A stretch of DNA of 64,000 nt from an uncultured Oscillospiraceae bacterium (GCA_934589705.1 CAKTOH010000006.1:1-64000), one strand, 5' to 3'; shown: positions 1 through 9,729, numbered from the stretch's first letter. Translations and numbers: made by a program. Notes: a model not told the origin generated them from the letters alone.

Positions 1-602
1 TTCTGACCGATGGCAACGTAAATGCAGATGCAGTTCTTGCCCTTCTGGTTCAGAATGGTGTCGGTGGCGATGGTGGTCTTGCCGGTCTGCCGGTCGCCGA
101 TGATCAGCTCACGCTGACCCCGGCCGATGGGGATCATGGAGTCGATTGCCTTGATGCCGGTCTGCAAAGGCCGGGCAACATGCTGCCGCTCGATGATACC
201 GGGGGCGGGCATTTCGATGGCGCGGTAGGTCTCGGCCTCGATGGCACCCTTGCCATCGATGGGCTCGCCCAGGGCGTTGACAACACGGCCGATCAGAGCC
301 TGGCCAACGGGCACGGATACCACCCGGCCGGTACGCTTTACGGTATCGCCTTCCTTGATGCCCTGATCGGAGCCAAGGATGGTGATGGAGACGGTATCCT
401 CCTCCAGGTTCTGGGCCATGCCGAAGGAGCCGTCGGGGAATTCTACCAGCTCACCGGACATGCACTTATCCAGGCCGGAGGCTTTGGCAATGCCGTCGCC
501 GACCATGATGACCACGCCGGTTTCGCTGGCCTCCATTTTGTGCTCGTAGTTTTTGATCTGACTACGAATGATTTTTGTGATTTCTTCGGGTCTCAGTTCC
601 AT
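1..602 (-). CDS. atpA: ATP synthase F1 subunit alpha, N-terminal part (runs off the window)
   Basis: Catalytic-head subunit of the F1 part of ATP synthase; it binds a structural nucleotide next to beta. Reading back from ATG at 602, the translation opens [20 protein letters not shown], the usual alpha N-terminal helix, followed by the beta-barrel. The Walker A motif GDRQTGKT falls at residues 169-176, the same position as in E. coli AtpA. The frame is open to base 1, so about 200 residues are visible and the C-terminal part lies outside. It follows atpH by 18 bases and is the last visible gene of the minus-strand atp operon. The family assignment is not in doubt. Confidence 0.97.
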   Translation of the reverse strand, partial: MELRPEEITKIIRSQIKNYEHKMEASETGVVIMVGDGIAKASGLDKCMSGELVEFPDGSFGMAQNLEEDTVSITILGSDQGIKEGDTVKRTGRVVSVPVGQALIGRVVNALGEPIDGKGAIEAETYRAIEMPAPGIIERQHVARPLQTGIKAIDSMIPIGRGQRELIIGDRQTGKTTIATDTILNQKGKNCICIYVAIGQ

Positions 603-620
603 ACAGTCCCTGCTTTCTCG

Positions 621-1160
621 TCAGAGTACGGTTTTACTCAGCAGTTCCCGCACCGCGTCCAGGTGATGGGACACGGTGTCGTCCAGACGCTGACCGTCAT
701 AGTCCAGGCGGACGCCGCCCAGAACTCCGGGCTCCACCCGGTTGTGCAGAATGACCTGCTTGCCGGTACTCCGGCTTAATTTTTCGGTGAGCCGGGCGGA
801 CTGACTGTCCGTCAGTGCCACGGCGGTGACGGCGGTTACCCGCACGATGCCGTTGTCCTGATCAAAGTGGGCGGTGTAAGCCTTACAGCAATCGCCGAAG
901 TGGCGCATATAGCCCTTTTCCGTGAGAATTTTCAGGAAATTCAGCACATAGGGGTGCACCTTGCCCCGGAAGCTGTCGTCCAGAATCTGGCAGCGTTCCG
1001 CCTTGGTCAGGCTGGGAGAGGAGAGCAGCCGGATAAATTCCGGCGCCTGGCGAAAGCCGTCGCACAGAGCGGTCAGCTCCCCGCCGATTTGCTCGGAGAG
1101 CTTTTCCTCCCGGGCAAGGGTGTACAGGGATTCGCCGTAAACATTTCCCACTTCCGTCAT
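621..1160 (-). CDS. atpH: ATP synthase F1 subunit delta
   Basis: Peripheral-stalk subunit that ties the F1 head to the b subunits. The 179-residue length is normal. It starts MTEVGNVYGESLYTLA, the typical delta N-terminal helix (a Y-A-L-like segment), and the C-terminal part contains VEPGVLGGVRLDYDGQRLDD, which matches the family's conserved 'GG..-.-.G...D-S' ending. The start ATG overlaps the atpF stop by four bases (ATGA), so the two are translationally coupled. Position between atpF and atpA is the standard order. Confidence 0.96.
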   Translation of the reverse strand: MTEVGNVYGESLYTLAREEKLSEQIGGELTALCDGFRQAPEFIRLLSSPSLTKAERCQILDDSFRGKVHPYVLNFLKILTEKGYMRHFGDCCKAYTAHFDQDNGIVRVTAVTAVALTDSQSARLTEKLSRSTGKQVILHNRVEPGVLGGVRLDYDGQRLDDTVSHHLDAVRELLSKTVL

Positions 1161-1666
1161 ACGTTATCACCCAATTCGTCAATGAAGCGGTCGATCATCT
1201 CCGCCTGGTCGCCTGCGTTCAGCTCCCGGCCGACCACCTTACCGGCGATCGCCATTGCCAGGTCGGAAATCTCGTCCTTGGCCTCGTTGATGGCCTTTTT
1301 CTTCTCCAGGGCAATATCATCGGCGGCTTTGGATTTGATTTGAGCCGCCTGCTGCTGGGCCTGGGCGATGATCTCCTCGCTGCGGGAATTGGCGGTGCGC
1401 TGGGCGGTCTGAAGCAGGTCGTCGGCCTTGGCCTTGGCCTGGAGCATGTTCTGCTCATAGGTCTTCTTGATGGTCATGGCCTCCGCCTTGGCGTTCTCGG
1501 CCTCGGTGATCTGCTTGTCGGCATCTTCCCGGCGCTGATCGAGAATTGCCTTGATCTTATCCAGGAAGAAGATCTTGAAGACCAGCAGCTGGAGGAACAG
1601 ATTACAGATCTGCGCGATCAGGGTAACAGGATTTACCGTCACTAAGGACTGGTAAAGGGTATCCAT
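1157..1666 (-). CDS. atpF: ATP synthase F0 subunit b
   Basis: Peripheral-stalk subunit: one N-terminal membrane helix, then a long charged coiled coil. Visible here are a hydrophobic segment at about residues 12-34 (PVTLIAQICNLFLQLLVF) and then a continuous Ala/Lys/Glu/Gln-rich helix (DQRREDADKQITEAENAKAE onward) to the end. 169 residues is the usual length. It lies between atpE and atpH and overlaps atpH by four bases. There is one copy only; no b' gene is present. Confidence 0.96.
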   Translation of the reverse strand: MDTLYQSLVTVNPVTLIAQICNLFLQLLVFKIFFLDKIKAILDQRREDADKQITEAENAKAEAMTIKKTYEQNMLQAKAKADDLLQTAQRTANSRSEEIIAQAQQQAAQIKSKAADDIALEKKKAINEAKDEISDLAMAIAGKVVGRELNAGDQAEMIDRFIDELGDNV

Positions 1667-1712
1667 TGCATTGCCTCCTTCCGGCGTAAAATGAATGAGT
1701 GAAATGCCGGAA

Positions 1713-1997
<285 letters not shown>

Positions 1998-2042
1998 CTA
2001 AATTTTTGATAACGTGTTTTGTTTTTATTCAAATGGCGGCAG

Positions 2043-2930
2043 TCAATCGCCTGCGGCCTGTTTGATGAAGAGAGTGGTCAGCGTGCAGAAGATGAAGGCC
2101 TGGATGCAGCCGCCGAACCAGTCGAAGTACAGGCTGGGAATGGCGGGAATGCCCACGGTCAGCCAGGGATAGCTGACGCCCAGGCAGGTGAGAACGCCCA
2201 GTACCCCCAGAATGGCGGCAATGATGCCCACCACGAAGGGAAACTTTTTCCCGGATTTTTTGCCCAGAACAATCAGAGCGGCTCCCGCGGCGGCAACCGC
2301 GATGCCAACGTACAGCTGGGAGCCCAGCAGATGGAACAGGGCGGCGCTGGCGGTGGTGAGGGCGGCGTAGATCAGCGCGCTGATGACCGTGCCGGACAGG
2401 ATGTTGCCGAAGTGACGGCAGGCCATGGACACGGGGGTGAAGCACTCGCTCATGATGTTGATGGGCAGCAGAATGAAGATGGGATCCAGGAAGCCCTTCA
2501 GGTAGCCGCCCAGGCCGTTGGCCTTGATCTTATGATAGGTAATGAGCACGAACACCACAAGACCCCAGGCAAGCTCCGTCATTAAGTCCGCCGTGGGGCT
2601 CCAGATGCCCAGAAGGCTGATGAGATTGGAGAAGATGCTGGTGACGAAGATGGCACCGACCAGGGGAATGTACCGGTCGAATTCCGGTCCCATGTTGCCC
2701 CGGACGAAATTTACCAGAGCGTTGTAGGCCATTTCGGCTACCGCCTGCTTCCGGGAGATGCCGGTGACCTTCAGTCCGGAGCCCAGCCAGATGCACAGAG
2801 CGGAGACAATGATGAGCACCAGCCAGGCCACAACCAGGGTCTGGGTGATCTGCACCGTTCCGAACAGGGGGACGTTTTCGAGGGTGGCCAGGATTCGCGC
2901 GCCATTGATTTCAACTTCCATAGTAGACAA
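2043..2930 (-). CDS. atpB: ATP synthase F0 subunit a
   Basis: Membrane stator subunit forming the two half-channels beside the c ring. The 295-residue protein has several strong hydrophobic segments. The essential arginine helix is recognisable around residues 170-195 (NIMSECFTPVSMACRHFGNI, where the RHFGNI stretch corresponds to the family's R-L-x-x-N motif), and the C-terminal helix ends with the family-like QAFIFCTLTTLFI. It sits directly upstream of atpE, the usual order. Confidence 0.96.
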   Translation of the reverse strand: MSTMEVEINGARILATLENVPLFGTVQITQTLVVAWLVLIIVSALCIWLGSGLKVTGISRKQAVAEMAYNALVNFVRGNMGPEFDRYIPLVGAIFVTSIFSNLISLLGIWSPTADLMTELAWGLVVFVLITYHKIKANGLGGYLKGFLDPIFILLPINIMSECFTPVSMACRHFGNILSGTVISALIYAALTTASAALFHLLGSQLYVGIAVAAAGAALIVLGKKSGKKFPFVVGIIAAILGVLGVLTCLGVSYPWLTVGIPAIPSLYFDWFGGCIQAFIFCTLTTLFIKQAAGD

Positions 2931-2958
2931 TCACCTCATTATATCTTAGTCGAAAAAC

Positions 2959-3438
2959 TTAGCTCTCAAAGGTTTCCAAATGATCCTCCGGCTCCTCCTC
3001 GTCTGGAAGGGGCTTTGCCGCGGTGCCGGCGCCGGGCTCGAAGAGCTTGCCCCGGCTTTGCAGGAAGAGAATCACCACATTGGGGAAGAGAATGGGGGCG
3101 GCCCCGGCCACGAAGTGGATGGGCTTGATGAGATAGCAGGCCACCACCCACACCGCCTGAATCAGCAGCCGCAGATTGTAGCTGCGCTGGAACCGGGCCT
3201 TCATGCGCTTTTTGTTGTCGATTTCCGTGGCGCTCTGCACCGTCAGGCAGAGAATAGCGAAATTCGCCACCGCCACCGCCGTGCCGCAGACCGCGCCCAG
3301 CAGAATCCGGAAAACATCAAAGGTGCCCACACCCACCAGACTCAGCACAAACAGGGCGGCGATCAGGATTGCGTCGCAGACCAGGGTGCCCAGGGTGATG
3401 CGGGTCAGCTCCTTACGGGAAGCAGGTTGCAGTTTCAT
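2959..3438 (-). CDS. atpI: ATP synthase subunit I-like membrane protein
   Basis: A 159-residue protein with four hydrophobic segments (about 17-39, 45-68, 88-107, 110-127) and a short acidic tail (DEEEPEDHLE). Length, topology and position just ahead of atpB match the ATP synthase I (AtpI) family, thought to help c-ring assembly or Mg2+ supply. Sequence conservation in this family is low, so the call rests mainly on topology and context. A loop with basic residues (DNKKRMKARFQRSYN) separates helices 2 and 3. Confidence 0.75.
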   Translation of the reverse strand: MKLQPASRKELTRITLGTLVCDAILIAALFVLSLVGVGTFDVFRILLGAVCGTAVAVANFAILCLTVQSATEIDNKKRMKARFQRSYNLRLLIQAVWVVACYLIKPIHFVAGAAPILFPNVVILFLQSRGKLFEPGAGTAAKPLPDEEEPEDHLETFES

Positions 3439-3452
3439 GGAAACGCTCCTTT

Positions 3453-3710
3453 TTAGGAATGGTCGTTAAAGCCCACAGGGGACTTGGGGTTGTCGGTGAT
3501 TTCCCGGGCGGCCTTCTGCATGGAATGCAGACATGCCCGGGCGGTGCGGATGCTGGTGAGTATCCCAAGGATACCCAAAACCGCCACGATCCAAAGCCCC
3601 AGACCGAATTTGTGCCGAAGAAACTCCGCCAGAAGCAGAAAAAACACGGTGGGAAAGATGGCGGAGAAGCCGAACTGACCGACCCACATGAGCAGTGCGA
3701 GGAACTTCAA
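3453..3710 (-). CDS. AtpZ-like small membrane protein, first gene of the atp operon
   Basis: 85 residues with two hydrophobic segments (about 5-27 and 35-54) joined by RHKFGLG, then a basic amphipathic tail. This resembles the small AtpZ/AtpI-type proteins found at the head of atp operons in Firmicutes; AtpZ and AtpI have been proposed to form a Mg2+/Ca2+ channel. The start is TTG at 3710, preceded on the minus strand by GGGGAGGTGG. A strong promoter lies about 40 bases upstream, making this the first gene of the operon. Confidence 0.7.
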   Translation of the reverse strand: MKFLALLMWVGQFGFSAIFPTVFFLLLAEFLRHKFGLGLWIVAVLGILGILTSIRTARACLHSMQKAAREITDNPKSPVGFNDHS

Positions 3711-3744
3711 ATTTCCACCTCCCCGACATCCTCATTTGGATATT

Positions 3745-3773
3745 ATTATAGCGATATCCGCCGAAAAAAGCAA
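3745..3773 (-). promoter_or_regulatory. Promoter of the atp operon
   Basis: On the minus strand TTGCTT (3773-3768), a 17-base spacer and a perfect TATAAT (3750-3745). It reads into the first small atp gene and is the only strong promoter-like site upstream of the cluster. Confidence 0.8.
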
Positions 3774-3917
3774 GATTTTTTTGTGGAATTTTTCAAAGGA
3801 CGGCGGTTTCATGTACGATTGTTTGCACTTTGTTCACAAAAGATTTGCTTATCCTCTTCCCAATTGCCCGAAAGTATTGTAAAATAGAGAAAAATTCCGG
3901 CGGAACAGGAGAGAGCT

Positions 3918-6131
3918 ATGGAACAGGAACTGGAGATTCTCCAGGGCGCGGTCAGTGCCGTGGTCTATCAGAATTATGAAAACGGCTACGCAGTACTCCG
4001 GCTGAACTTAGGCGGCGGGCAGACGGTGACGGTGGTGGGCACCATCCCCCTGCCCGCGGTGGGCGAGCGGCTGATGGTCACGGGCAAGTGGAGCACCCAT
4101 TCCAATTATGGACGTCAGTTTGAGGCGGAATTTCTGGAGCGGCTCATGCCCCAGACCTCCGTGGAAATCCTCAACTACCTGTCCAGCCGGGTCATCAAGG
4201 GCATCGGCCCCCGAACGGCCTCCCGCATTGTGGAGATGTTCGGCAATCAGACCCTGGCCATCATGGAGCGGGAGCCGGAGCGGCTTTCGGAAGTCCCCGG
4301 CATTTCCCGGGAAAAGGCTCGGAAAATCGGGGAGGAATTCAAGCTCCATGTGGGCATCCGGCAGATCATGGAGTTTTTCGCCCTGCATCATCTGAGCGCG
4401 GAGCTGGCGGTGCAGGTGTATAAGCGGTACGGCGACAGCACCATGGAGCTTCTGTATGACGACCCGTACCTGCTGATGGACGAGGAGCTGAACGCCTCCT
4501 TCGGGGCGGTAGACCAGTTCGCCATCAGCCTGGGCGTTGCCGGGGACGATCCCCGGCGGGTGGAAGCGGGCACTCTGTTCGAGCTGAGCTATAATCTTAC
4601 CGGCGGCCACTGCTTCCTGCCGGAGGAAAAGCTCATTGCGGCCACCGCCCGGCTTTTGCAGCTGGATAGCGACGAGCCGGTGAAGCAGGGCATTGCCCGG
4701 CTTCTGGAAGCCGACCGGCTGGTGTGGGAAACCCTTGCCGGCATTACGGTGATTTATCTTCCGGAGCTGCACGAGGCGGAAACCGAGTGCACGAGAATGC
4801 TTCTGGACTTTGCCGGCCACAGCTTCCCGGAGCCCCGGGGGCTGGACAGGCAGATTCAGGCCATTGCCAGGGAAAGCGGCATCGAGTATTCCGGCGAGCA
4901 GACCCAGGCCATCCGGGAGGCGGCCACCTCCGGCCTGCTGCTCATCACCGGCGGCCCCGGTACCGGTAAAACCACGATTTTACGGGGCATTCTGGAACTT
5001 TTAGGCCAGAATCAGCTCCGCTGCCTGCTGGCCGCACCTACGGGCCGGGCGGCCAAGCGGCTGACGGAGGTCACCGGGGAGGACGCTTCCACCATCCACC
5101 GGCTGCTGGAAGCGGGCATCGACCCGGCTACGGGGAAGATGTTCTTTGCCAGAGACGCGGAAAATCCCTTAAAATGCGATGCGGTAATCGTGGACGAAAT
5201 GTCCATGGTGGATGTGTCCCTGCTCTACAGTCTGCTTCAGGCCATTCCCACGGGCAAACGGCTGATTCTGGTAGGCGACCCGGATCAGCTGCCTCCGGTG
5301 GGGCCGGGCTTTCCCTTCGGGGATATGCTGCGAAGCGGAAGCCTTCCCACCGTCCGGCTGACGGAAATTTTCCGACAGGCTCAGAAAAGCCTGATCGTCA
5401 TGAACGCCCATCGGGTGAATCAGGGGGAAATGCCGGATTTGAAATGCGTCAGCAGCGATTTCTTCTTCATGCGCAGAACCAGTGAAGAGACGGTGTGCAC
5501 CCTCATCCGGGATTTGTGCGCCACAAGACTTCCTCAGAAGATGGGCATCCCCACGGATCAGATTCAGGTGCTTTCTCCCACCCGGAAGGGGGCGGTGGGC
5601 ACGGTGAACCTGAACCGGCTTCTTCAGGCGGCGTTGAATCCCCAATCTCCGGACAAAAAGGAGCGACCCTACGGGGATTATCAGTTCCGGGAGGGAGATC
5701 GGGTGATGCAGATTCGCAACAATTACGACATCCTCTGGAAAAAGGCCGACGGCAGCGCCGTGGGGGCTGGCATCTTCAACGGCGACGTGGGCAGGATTCA
5801 GACCATCGACCCGGCCTCGGAGACTCTCACCGTCCTCTTTGACGACCGGCTGGCAGAGTACGATTTCACCCAGATGGGGGAGCTGGAGCCGGCCTACGCC
5901 ATGACCGTCCATAAAAGCCAGGGCAGCGAATATCGGGCGGTGATTCTCACCGCCTGGAACGGCTCGCCCTACCTTCTCAGCAGGAGTATCCTCTACACCG
6001 CCATCACCAGAGCCAGAGAGCTGCTGATTATCGTAGGCCGGGAGGAAACCGTGGGGGTCATGGTGGAAAACGCCCGGAAGAACCGGCGCTACAGCGGCCT
6101 GAAGCTGCGCTTGCAGGGGAAAGTGGAATGA
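3918..6131 (+). CDS. recD2: RecD2-type SF1B DNA helicase
   Basis: 5'-3' DNA helicase of the RecD2 (RecD-like, RecBC-independent) family. The 737 residues contain an N-terminal OB-like domain, helix-hairpin-helix repeats (VIKGIGPRTASRIVEMFGNQ around residue 95 and SEVPGISREKARKIG around 130), then the two RecA domains. Walker A GGPGTGKTT lies at about 345, the DEMSMVD Walker B at about 425, and the C-terminal motif AMTVHKSQGSEY near residue 660 is the RecD motif V/VI region. Start ATG 3918 is preceded by AGGAGAG. It overlaps the following comF gene by four bases. Confidence 0.95.
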   Translation: MEQELEILQGAVSAVVYQNYENGYAVLRLNLGGGQTVTVVGTIPLPAVGERLMVTGKWSTHSNYGRQFEAEFLERLMPQTSVEILNYLSSRVIKGIGPRTASRIVEMFGNQTLAIMEREPERLSEVPGISREKARKIGEEFKLHVGIRQIMEFFALHHLSAELAVQVYKRYGDSTMELLYDDPYLLMDEELNASFGAVDQFAISLGVAGDDPRRVEAGTLFELSYNLTGGHCFLPEEKLIAATARLLQLDSDEPVKQGIARLLEADRLVWETLAGITVIYLPELHEAETECTRMLLDFAGHSFPEPRGLDRQIQAIARESGIEYSGEQTQAIREAATSGLLLITGGPGTGKTTILRGILELLGQNQLRCLLAAPTGRAAKRLTEVTGEDASTIHRLLEAGIDPATGKMFFARDAENPLKCDAVIVDEMSMVDVSLLYSLLQAIPTGKRLILVGDPDQLPPVGPGFPFGDMLRSGSLPTVRLTEIFRQAQKSLIVMNAHRVNQGEMPDLKCVSSDFFFMRRTSEETVCTLIRDLCATRLPQKMGIPTDQIQVLSPTRKGAVGTVNLNRLLQAALNPQSPDKKERPYGDYQFREGDRVMQIRNNYDILWKKADGSAVGAGIFNGDVGRIQTIDPASETLTVLFDDRLAEYDFTQMGELEPAYAMTVHKSQGSEYRAVILTAWNGSPYLLSRSILYTAITRARELLIIVGREETVGVMVENARKNRRYSGLKLRLQGKVE

Positions 6132-6778
6132 AACTGATTTCTCTTGTGCTGGAATTTCTCTTCCCGCCCAAGTGCGTGCTCTGCGGGAAAATCCTTCAGA
6201 ATGGGGAGCTGGATCTGTGCCGGGAGTGCCGTCTGGCGGCTCCAACCTACCCAAATCGGAAAAAGAAGCTCCAATTTCTTGACAGCTTCGCCGCTGTCTG
6301 GTACTATGAAGGGAACGTCAGAAGAAGTCTGCTCCGGTATAAGTTCCGGGGGCACAGGAGTTATGCCGCTTCCTACGGAAGGCTCCTTGCCATGATGCTG
6401 GAGCGGGAATACCCGGAGGGCTTCGATGTGCTGACCTGGGTACCGGTGAGCCGCCTGCGAAGGCTCCGCCGGGGCTATGACCAGGCGCGGCTTCTGGCGC
6501 TCGCCGTGGGACGGGAGCTTTCCATGGAGCCTGTTCCGGTACTGCGAAAAATTCGGAATAATCGCCCCCAATCCGGCCTGAAGGGCGGGGAAGCCCGGCG
6601 GGCAAACGTGCTGGGTGTCTACCGGCTTTGTCCGGGTGTGAATCTGTCGGGAAAGCGGGTTCTGCTCGTGGACGACATTCTTACCACCGGCGCTACCGCC
6701 GGAGAATGCGCCAGGGTGTGTCTTGGCGCCGGGGCGAAGGAAGTACATTGCGCCGCTGTGGCGGCGGCACGAAAGTAA
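6128..6778 (+). CDS. comF: ComF family protein (phosphoribosyltransferase fold)
   Basis: 216 residues with an N-terminal zinc-ribbon (CVLCGKI ... LCRECR, CxxC pairs at about residues 13-37) and a C-terminal phosphoribosyltransferase domain whose PRPP-binding motif is VLLVDDILTTGAT near residue 180. The segment GYDQARLLA and NRPQSGL are also typical of ComF. Family members function in DNA uptake/late competence, although in Clostridia they are often kept without a full competence system. It overlaps recD2 by four bases and precedes mreB by ten. Confidence 0.93.
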   Translation: MKLISLVLEFLFPPKCVLCGKILQNGELDLCRECRLAAPTYPNRKKKLQFLDSFAAVWYYEGNVRRSLLRYKFRGHRSYAASYGRLLAMMLEREYPEGFDVLTWVPVSRLRRLRRGYDQARLLALAVGRELSMEPVPVLRKIRNNRPQSGLKGGEARRANVLGVYRLCPGVNLSGKRVLLVDDILTTGATAGECARVCLGAGAKEVHCAAVAAARK

Positions 6779-6788
6779 AGGTGTAGCT

Positions 6789-7835
6789 ATGTCTCTGTTT
6801 TCTATGTTTTCCAATGATCTGGGCGTGGATCTGGGCACGTCCAATGTGCTGATTTATGCCGACGGCAAGGGTATCGTTGTCCGGGAGCCCTCCGTTGTGG
6901 CGGTAGACCGGAACACCGGCAAGATTTTGCAGGTAGGCGCTGCCGCCCGGAATATGCTGGGCAGAACCCCCGGCAACGTGGTTGCCATGCACCCGCTGAA
7001 GGACGGCATTGTCTCCGACCATGAGATGACCGTCCGGATGCTTCAGGAGATGTTCAAGACTGCCACCAAGGCAGGCCTGTTCACCCCCAAGCCCCGCGTG
7101 GTCGTCTCCGTCCCCTCCGGCGTATCCGAGGTGGAGGAGCGCAGCGTGATCAACGCCGCCATCGAAGCCGGTGCCCGCCGGGTGTTCCTCATCGAGGAGC
7201 CTCTGGCTGCCGGTCTGGGCGCCGGCCTGGATATCCGGGGTGCCAGCGGCCACATGGTGGTGGACATCGGCGGCGGCACTACGGACATCGCCGTGCTGAG
7301 CATGAACGGCGTGGCTGTGTCCTCTTCCCTGAAAATCGCGGGCAACTATTTTGACGAAATGATTATCCGCTATGTCCGCCGTCAGCACGGCGTGGTCATC
7401 GGTCAGGTCACCGCCGAAAGCGTGAAAATCCAGATCGGTCAGGTCTACCCCCGGGACGAGGAGCGGAGCATGAACATCAAGGGCCGGGATTTCAAAACCG
7501 GTATGCCCAAGATGGTTACCCTGACCTCCACGGAGATTTACGAGGTGCTTCGCCGTCCTGCCCGGCTGATTGCCGACGAGGTGCTGGCGGTGATGGAGGA
7601 AACCAGCCCGGAGCTGATTTCCGATATTTCCGAAAACGGCATCACCATCACCGGCGGCTGCGGCCAGCTGTGGGGCATGGATCTGCTGCTTATGGAGCGG
7701 ACGGGCATTGCCTGCATTCTGGCGGACGACCCGGATTCCTGCACCGCCTACGGCGCGGGCAAGAGCCTGGCCTGGATCAACAACATGCAGGAGGGCCCCA
7801 TCAACATCGCCCGCCGCCGAGCCATGCGGAGTTAA
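6789..7835 (+). CDS. mreB: Rod-shape-determining actin homologue MreB/Mbl
   Basis: Bacterial actin that organises side-wall peptidoglycan synthesis beneath the membrane. The start is set at ATG 6789 after AAAGGTG; the frame stays open upstream but reads through comF. The 348 residues begin with DLGVDLGTSNVLIY (phosphate 1) and contain MVVDIGGGTTDIAVLS (phosphate 2) and ITITGGCGQLWGMD (adenosine motif). FSMFSNDLG is an MreB-like N-terminus. No mreC or mreD follows, so it is an MreB/Mbl homologue outside a mre operon. MreB, Mbl and MreBH cannot be told apart here with confidence. Confidence 0.94.
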   Translation: MSLFSMFSNDLGVDLGTSNVLIYADGKGIVVREPSVVAVDRNTGKILQVGAAARNMLGRTPGNVVAMHPLKDGIVSDHEMTVRMLQEMFKTATKAGLFTPKPRVVVSVPSGVSEVEERSVINAAIEAGARRVFLIEEPLAAGLGAGLDIRGASGHMVVDIGGGTTDIAVLSMNGVAVSSSLKIAGNYFDEMIIRYVRRQHGVVIGQVTAESVKIQIGQVYPRDEERSMNIKGRDFKTGMPKMVTLTSTEIYEVLRRPARLIADEVLAVMEETSPELISDISENGITITGGCGQLWGMDLLLMERTGIACILADDPDSCTAYGAGKSLAWINNMQEGPINIARRRAMRS

Positions 7836-7864
7836 GGAATAACGAAAATCTATCAATCGAATTT

Positions 7865-7912
7865 GTAGGGGCGACGATTCGTCGCCCGCGGGCGGCCAAT
7901 GGCCGCCCCTAC
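7865..7912. repeat. 48-bp double-palindrome repeat (family E), copy 1
   Basis: Two adjacent palindromes: GGGGCGACGATTCGTCGCCC and GGGCGGCCAATGGCCGCCC, bracketed by GTA and TAC. The same 48 bases occur at 36333-36380. The gap 7836-8057 also holds the promoter of the next gene but no T-rich terminator after mreB, so this element may stop or protect the transcript. Confidence 0.85.
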
Positions 7913-8002
7913 ATAGAGTTACGGGGTCGCTGCAAGTATTTTGCGGCGGCCTTGCTTTGTTGACAGGGGTCAATCTTAAGAAAAATGTAAGGTGCCAAAA
8001 GA

Positions 8003-8031
8003 TTGACAAAATATTACAATTTTGTTATGAT
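8003..8031 (+). promoter_or_regulatory. Promoter of the beta-helix lipoprotein gene
   Basis: TTGACA at 8003-8008, a 17-base spacer and TATGAT at 8026-8031. The start codon is 27 bases downstream. Confidence 0.8.
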
Positions 8032-8057
8032 AGGAAAAAAGGAAAGGAAGTATCCCT

Positions 8058-9725
8058 ATGAAAAAGTGGATTTCTCTTCTATTATGCCTGACCCTTCTGC
8101 TGTCTCTCACGGCCTGCGGCATGGGGGACGCCGGGGAGACCACGGTGATTGCCACCGCCGAGCCTGCCCAGACCGAGCCCACCCAGGCGGAATCCGTGTC
8201 TGCGGACGGCATTTACACGGTGTCCACCCCCGATGAATTCATCGATGCCATCGGTTCCGACCGGACGATCCATGTCAGCGGCGGCACCCTCGACCTGTCC
8301 ACTGCCCGCTCCTACGGCAAGGACACCGGCAACGAAAAGTGCGCCTGGGAGGAAGAATTTGACGGCTTCCAGCTGGTGATTCACGACGTGAAGAACCTGA
8401 CCATTACCGGCGACGGCAAGGTGGCCACCGAGATCGCCACCCAGCCCCGGTATGCCCAGGTGCTGTACCTCCGGAGCTGTGAAAACGTCGCGCTCTCCGG
8501 TTTCACCGCCGGACATACCCCGGAAGCCGGCTCCTGCGTGGGCGGCGTGGTGTACTTGGAGGGCTGCACCGGCGTTTCCATCCGGGACGTGGGTCTGTAC
8601 GGCTGCGGCGTCATCGGCGTGCATACCCAGAACTGCCGGGACGTGACCGTTGCCAACAGCGATATTTACGAGTGCTCCTACCAGGGTGTGAACTTCCAGG
8701 ACAGCACGGGTATCCGGGTTGCCAACTGCCGGTTCTATGACCTGGGCAAGAAGGAGGACTGGGGCGCGGAGGCGGTGTTCCTGCTGGGCAACTGCTCGGA
8801 CGTCCGGGTTTCCGACTGCGAGATCTACGACAACCGGGTGGATTCCTTCATCAGCAGCACCAGCGTTGACCAGGTGGTATTCAAGAACAATACCTTCCGG
8901 GACAACAACCTCCAGGGCTGCGCCCTGAACACCTTCGGCAATTTTGTTACCCTGGACGGAAACACCTTTGAGGGTGTCATTGCCCGGTGGTTCTTCAGTG
9001 GCTGCGGCGCGGTGGATGCCGACGGCAATACCATTACCGAGGACGACCTCCGGGGCATTGCCCGGGACGACATGGTGCCTGAGGAAACGGTGGAGCCCAC
9101 CTCCGTCACCGTGAAGAACGCCGACGAATTCCTGGCGGCCATCGCTCCCAACGCGGAGATCGTCATCGATGCCAAGGAAATCGACCTGAGCACCGCCAAG
9201 GACTACGGCGGCGGGCCTCAGAAATACTACTATTGGCAGGATAATTTTGACGGCCCTGGCCTGATCATCACCGGCGTGAAGAATCTGACCATCCGCAGCA
9301 AGGACGGCAAAACCAAGGATCACACCATTTCCGCCGTGCCCCGGTACGCGGACGTGCTGGTTTTCAGCGGCTGCGAAAACATCGTCCTGTCCGGCTTCAC
9401 CGCGGGACACACCAAGGAGCCCGGGGAGTGCGCCGGCGGCGTGCTGACCTTTGAAAACTGCATGAACATGACCGTCAACAACTGCGGCATGTTCGGCTGC
9501 GGTGTTCTGGGTGTCAACGCGGCAAGCTGCACCCAGATCACCCTGCGCAAGTGCGATATTTACGAATGCAGCTACGGCGGCATTTCCATGCACAATACCA
9601 CCGGGATCATTCTGGAGGACTGCACCTTCCGGGATCTGGGCGGCAACAATATCATGCTCGACGGGTGCAGCGATGTGACCGTGGACGGAGAGGCTCTGCC
9701 CGGCAGCTACTACAACGGCAGGTGA
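8058..9725 (+). CDS. Lipoprotein with two tandem parallel beta-helix domains
   Basis: Secreted, lipid-anchored protein of 555 residues. Signal peptide with lipobox LTAC, Cys20 as the first mature residue, then a Thr/Pro/Glu-rich linker. Two homologous halves follow, about residues 54-245 and 349-545. Each has a DEF-AI start, LDLSTA(R/K), a W-(E/Q)-(E/D)-x-FDG segment, VKNLTI, PRYA-VL, SGFTAGHT, GCGV-GV, and DIYECSY-G, and repeats short strand-turn units with Asn/Cys ladders as in right-handed parallel beta-helices (NosD/pectate-lyase-like folds). A polysaccharide-binding or cleaving role is possible, but I see no diagnostic catalytic residues. Confidence 0.85.
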   Translation: MKKWISLLLCLTLLLSLTACGMGDAGETTVIATAEPAQTEPTQAESVSADGIYTVSTPDEFIDAIGSDRTIHVSGGTLDLSTARSYGKDTGNEKCAWEEEFDGFQLVIHDVKNLTITGDGKVATEIATQPRYAQVLYLRSCENVALSGFTAGHTPEAGSCVGGVVYLEGCTGVSIRDVGLYGCGVIGVHTQNCRDVTVANSDIYECSYQGVNFQDSTGIRVANCRFYDLGKKEDWGAEAVFLLGNCSDVRVSDCEIYDNRVDSFISSTSVDQVVFKNNTFRDNNLQGCALNTFGNFVTLDGNTFEGVIARWFFSGCGAVDADGNTITEDDLRGIARDDMVPEETVEPTSVTVKNADEFLAAIAPNAEIVIDAKEIDLSTAKDYGGGPQKYYYWQDNFDGPGLIITGVKNLTIRSKDGKTKDHTISAVPRYADVLVFSGCENIVLSGFTAGHTKEPGECAGGVLTFENCMNMTVNNCGMFGCGVLGVNAASCTQITLRKCDIYECSYGGISMHNTTGIILEDCTFRDLGGNNIMLDGCSDVTVDGEALPGSYYNGR

Positions 9726-9729
9726 GCGG

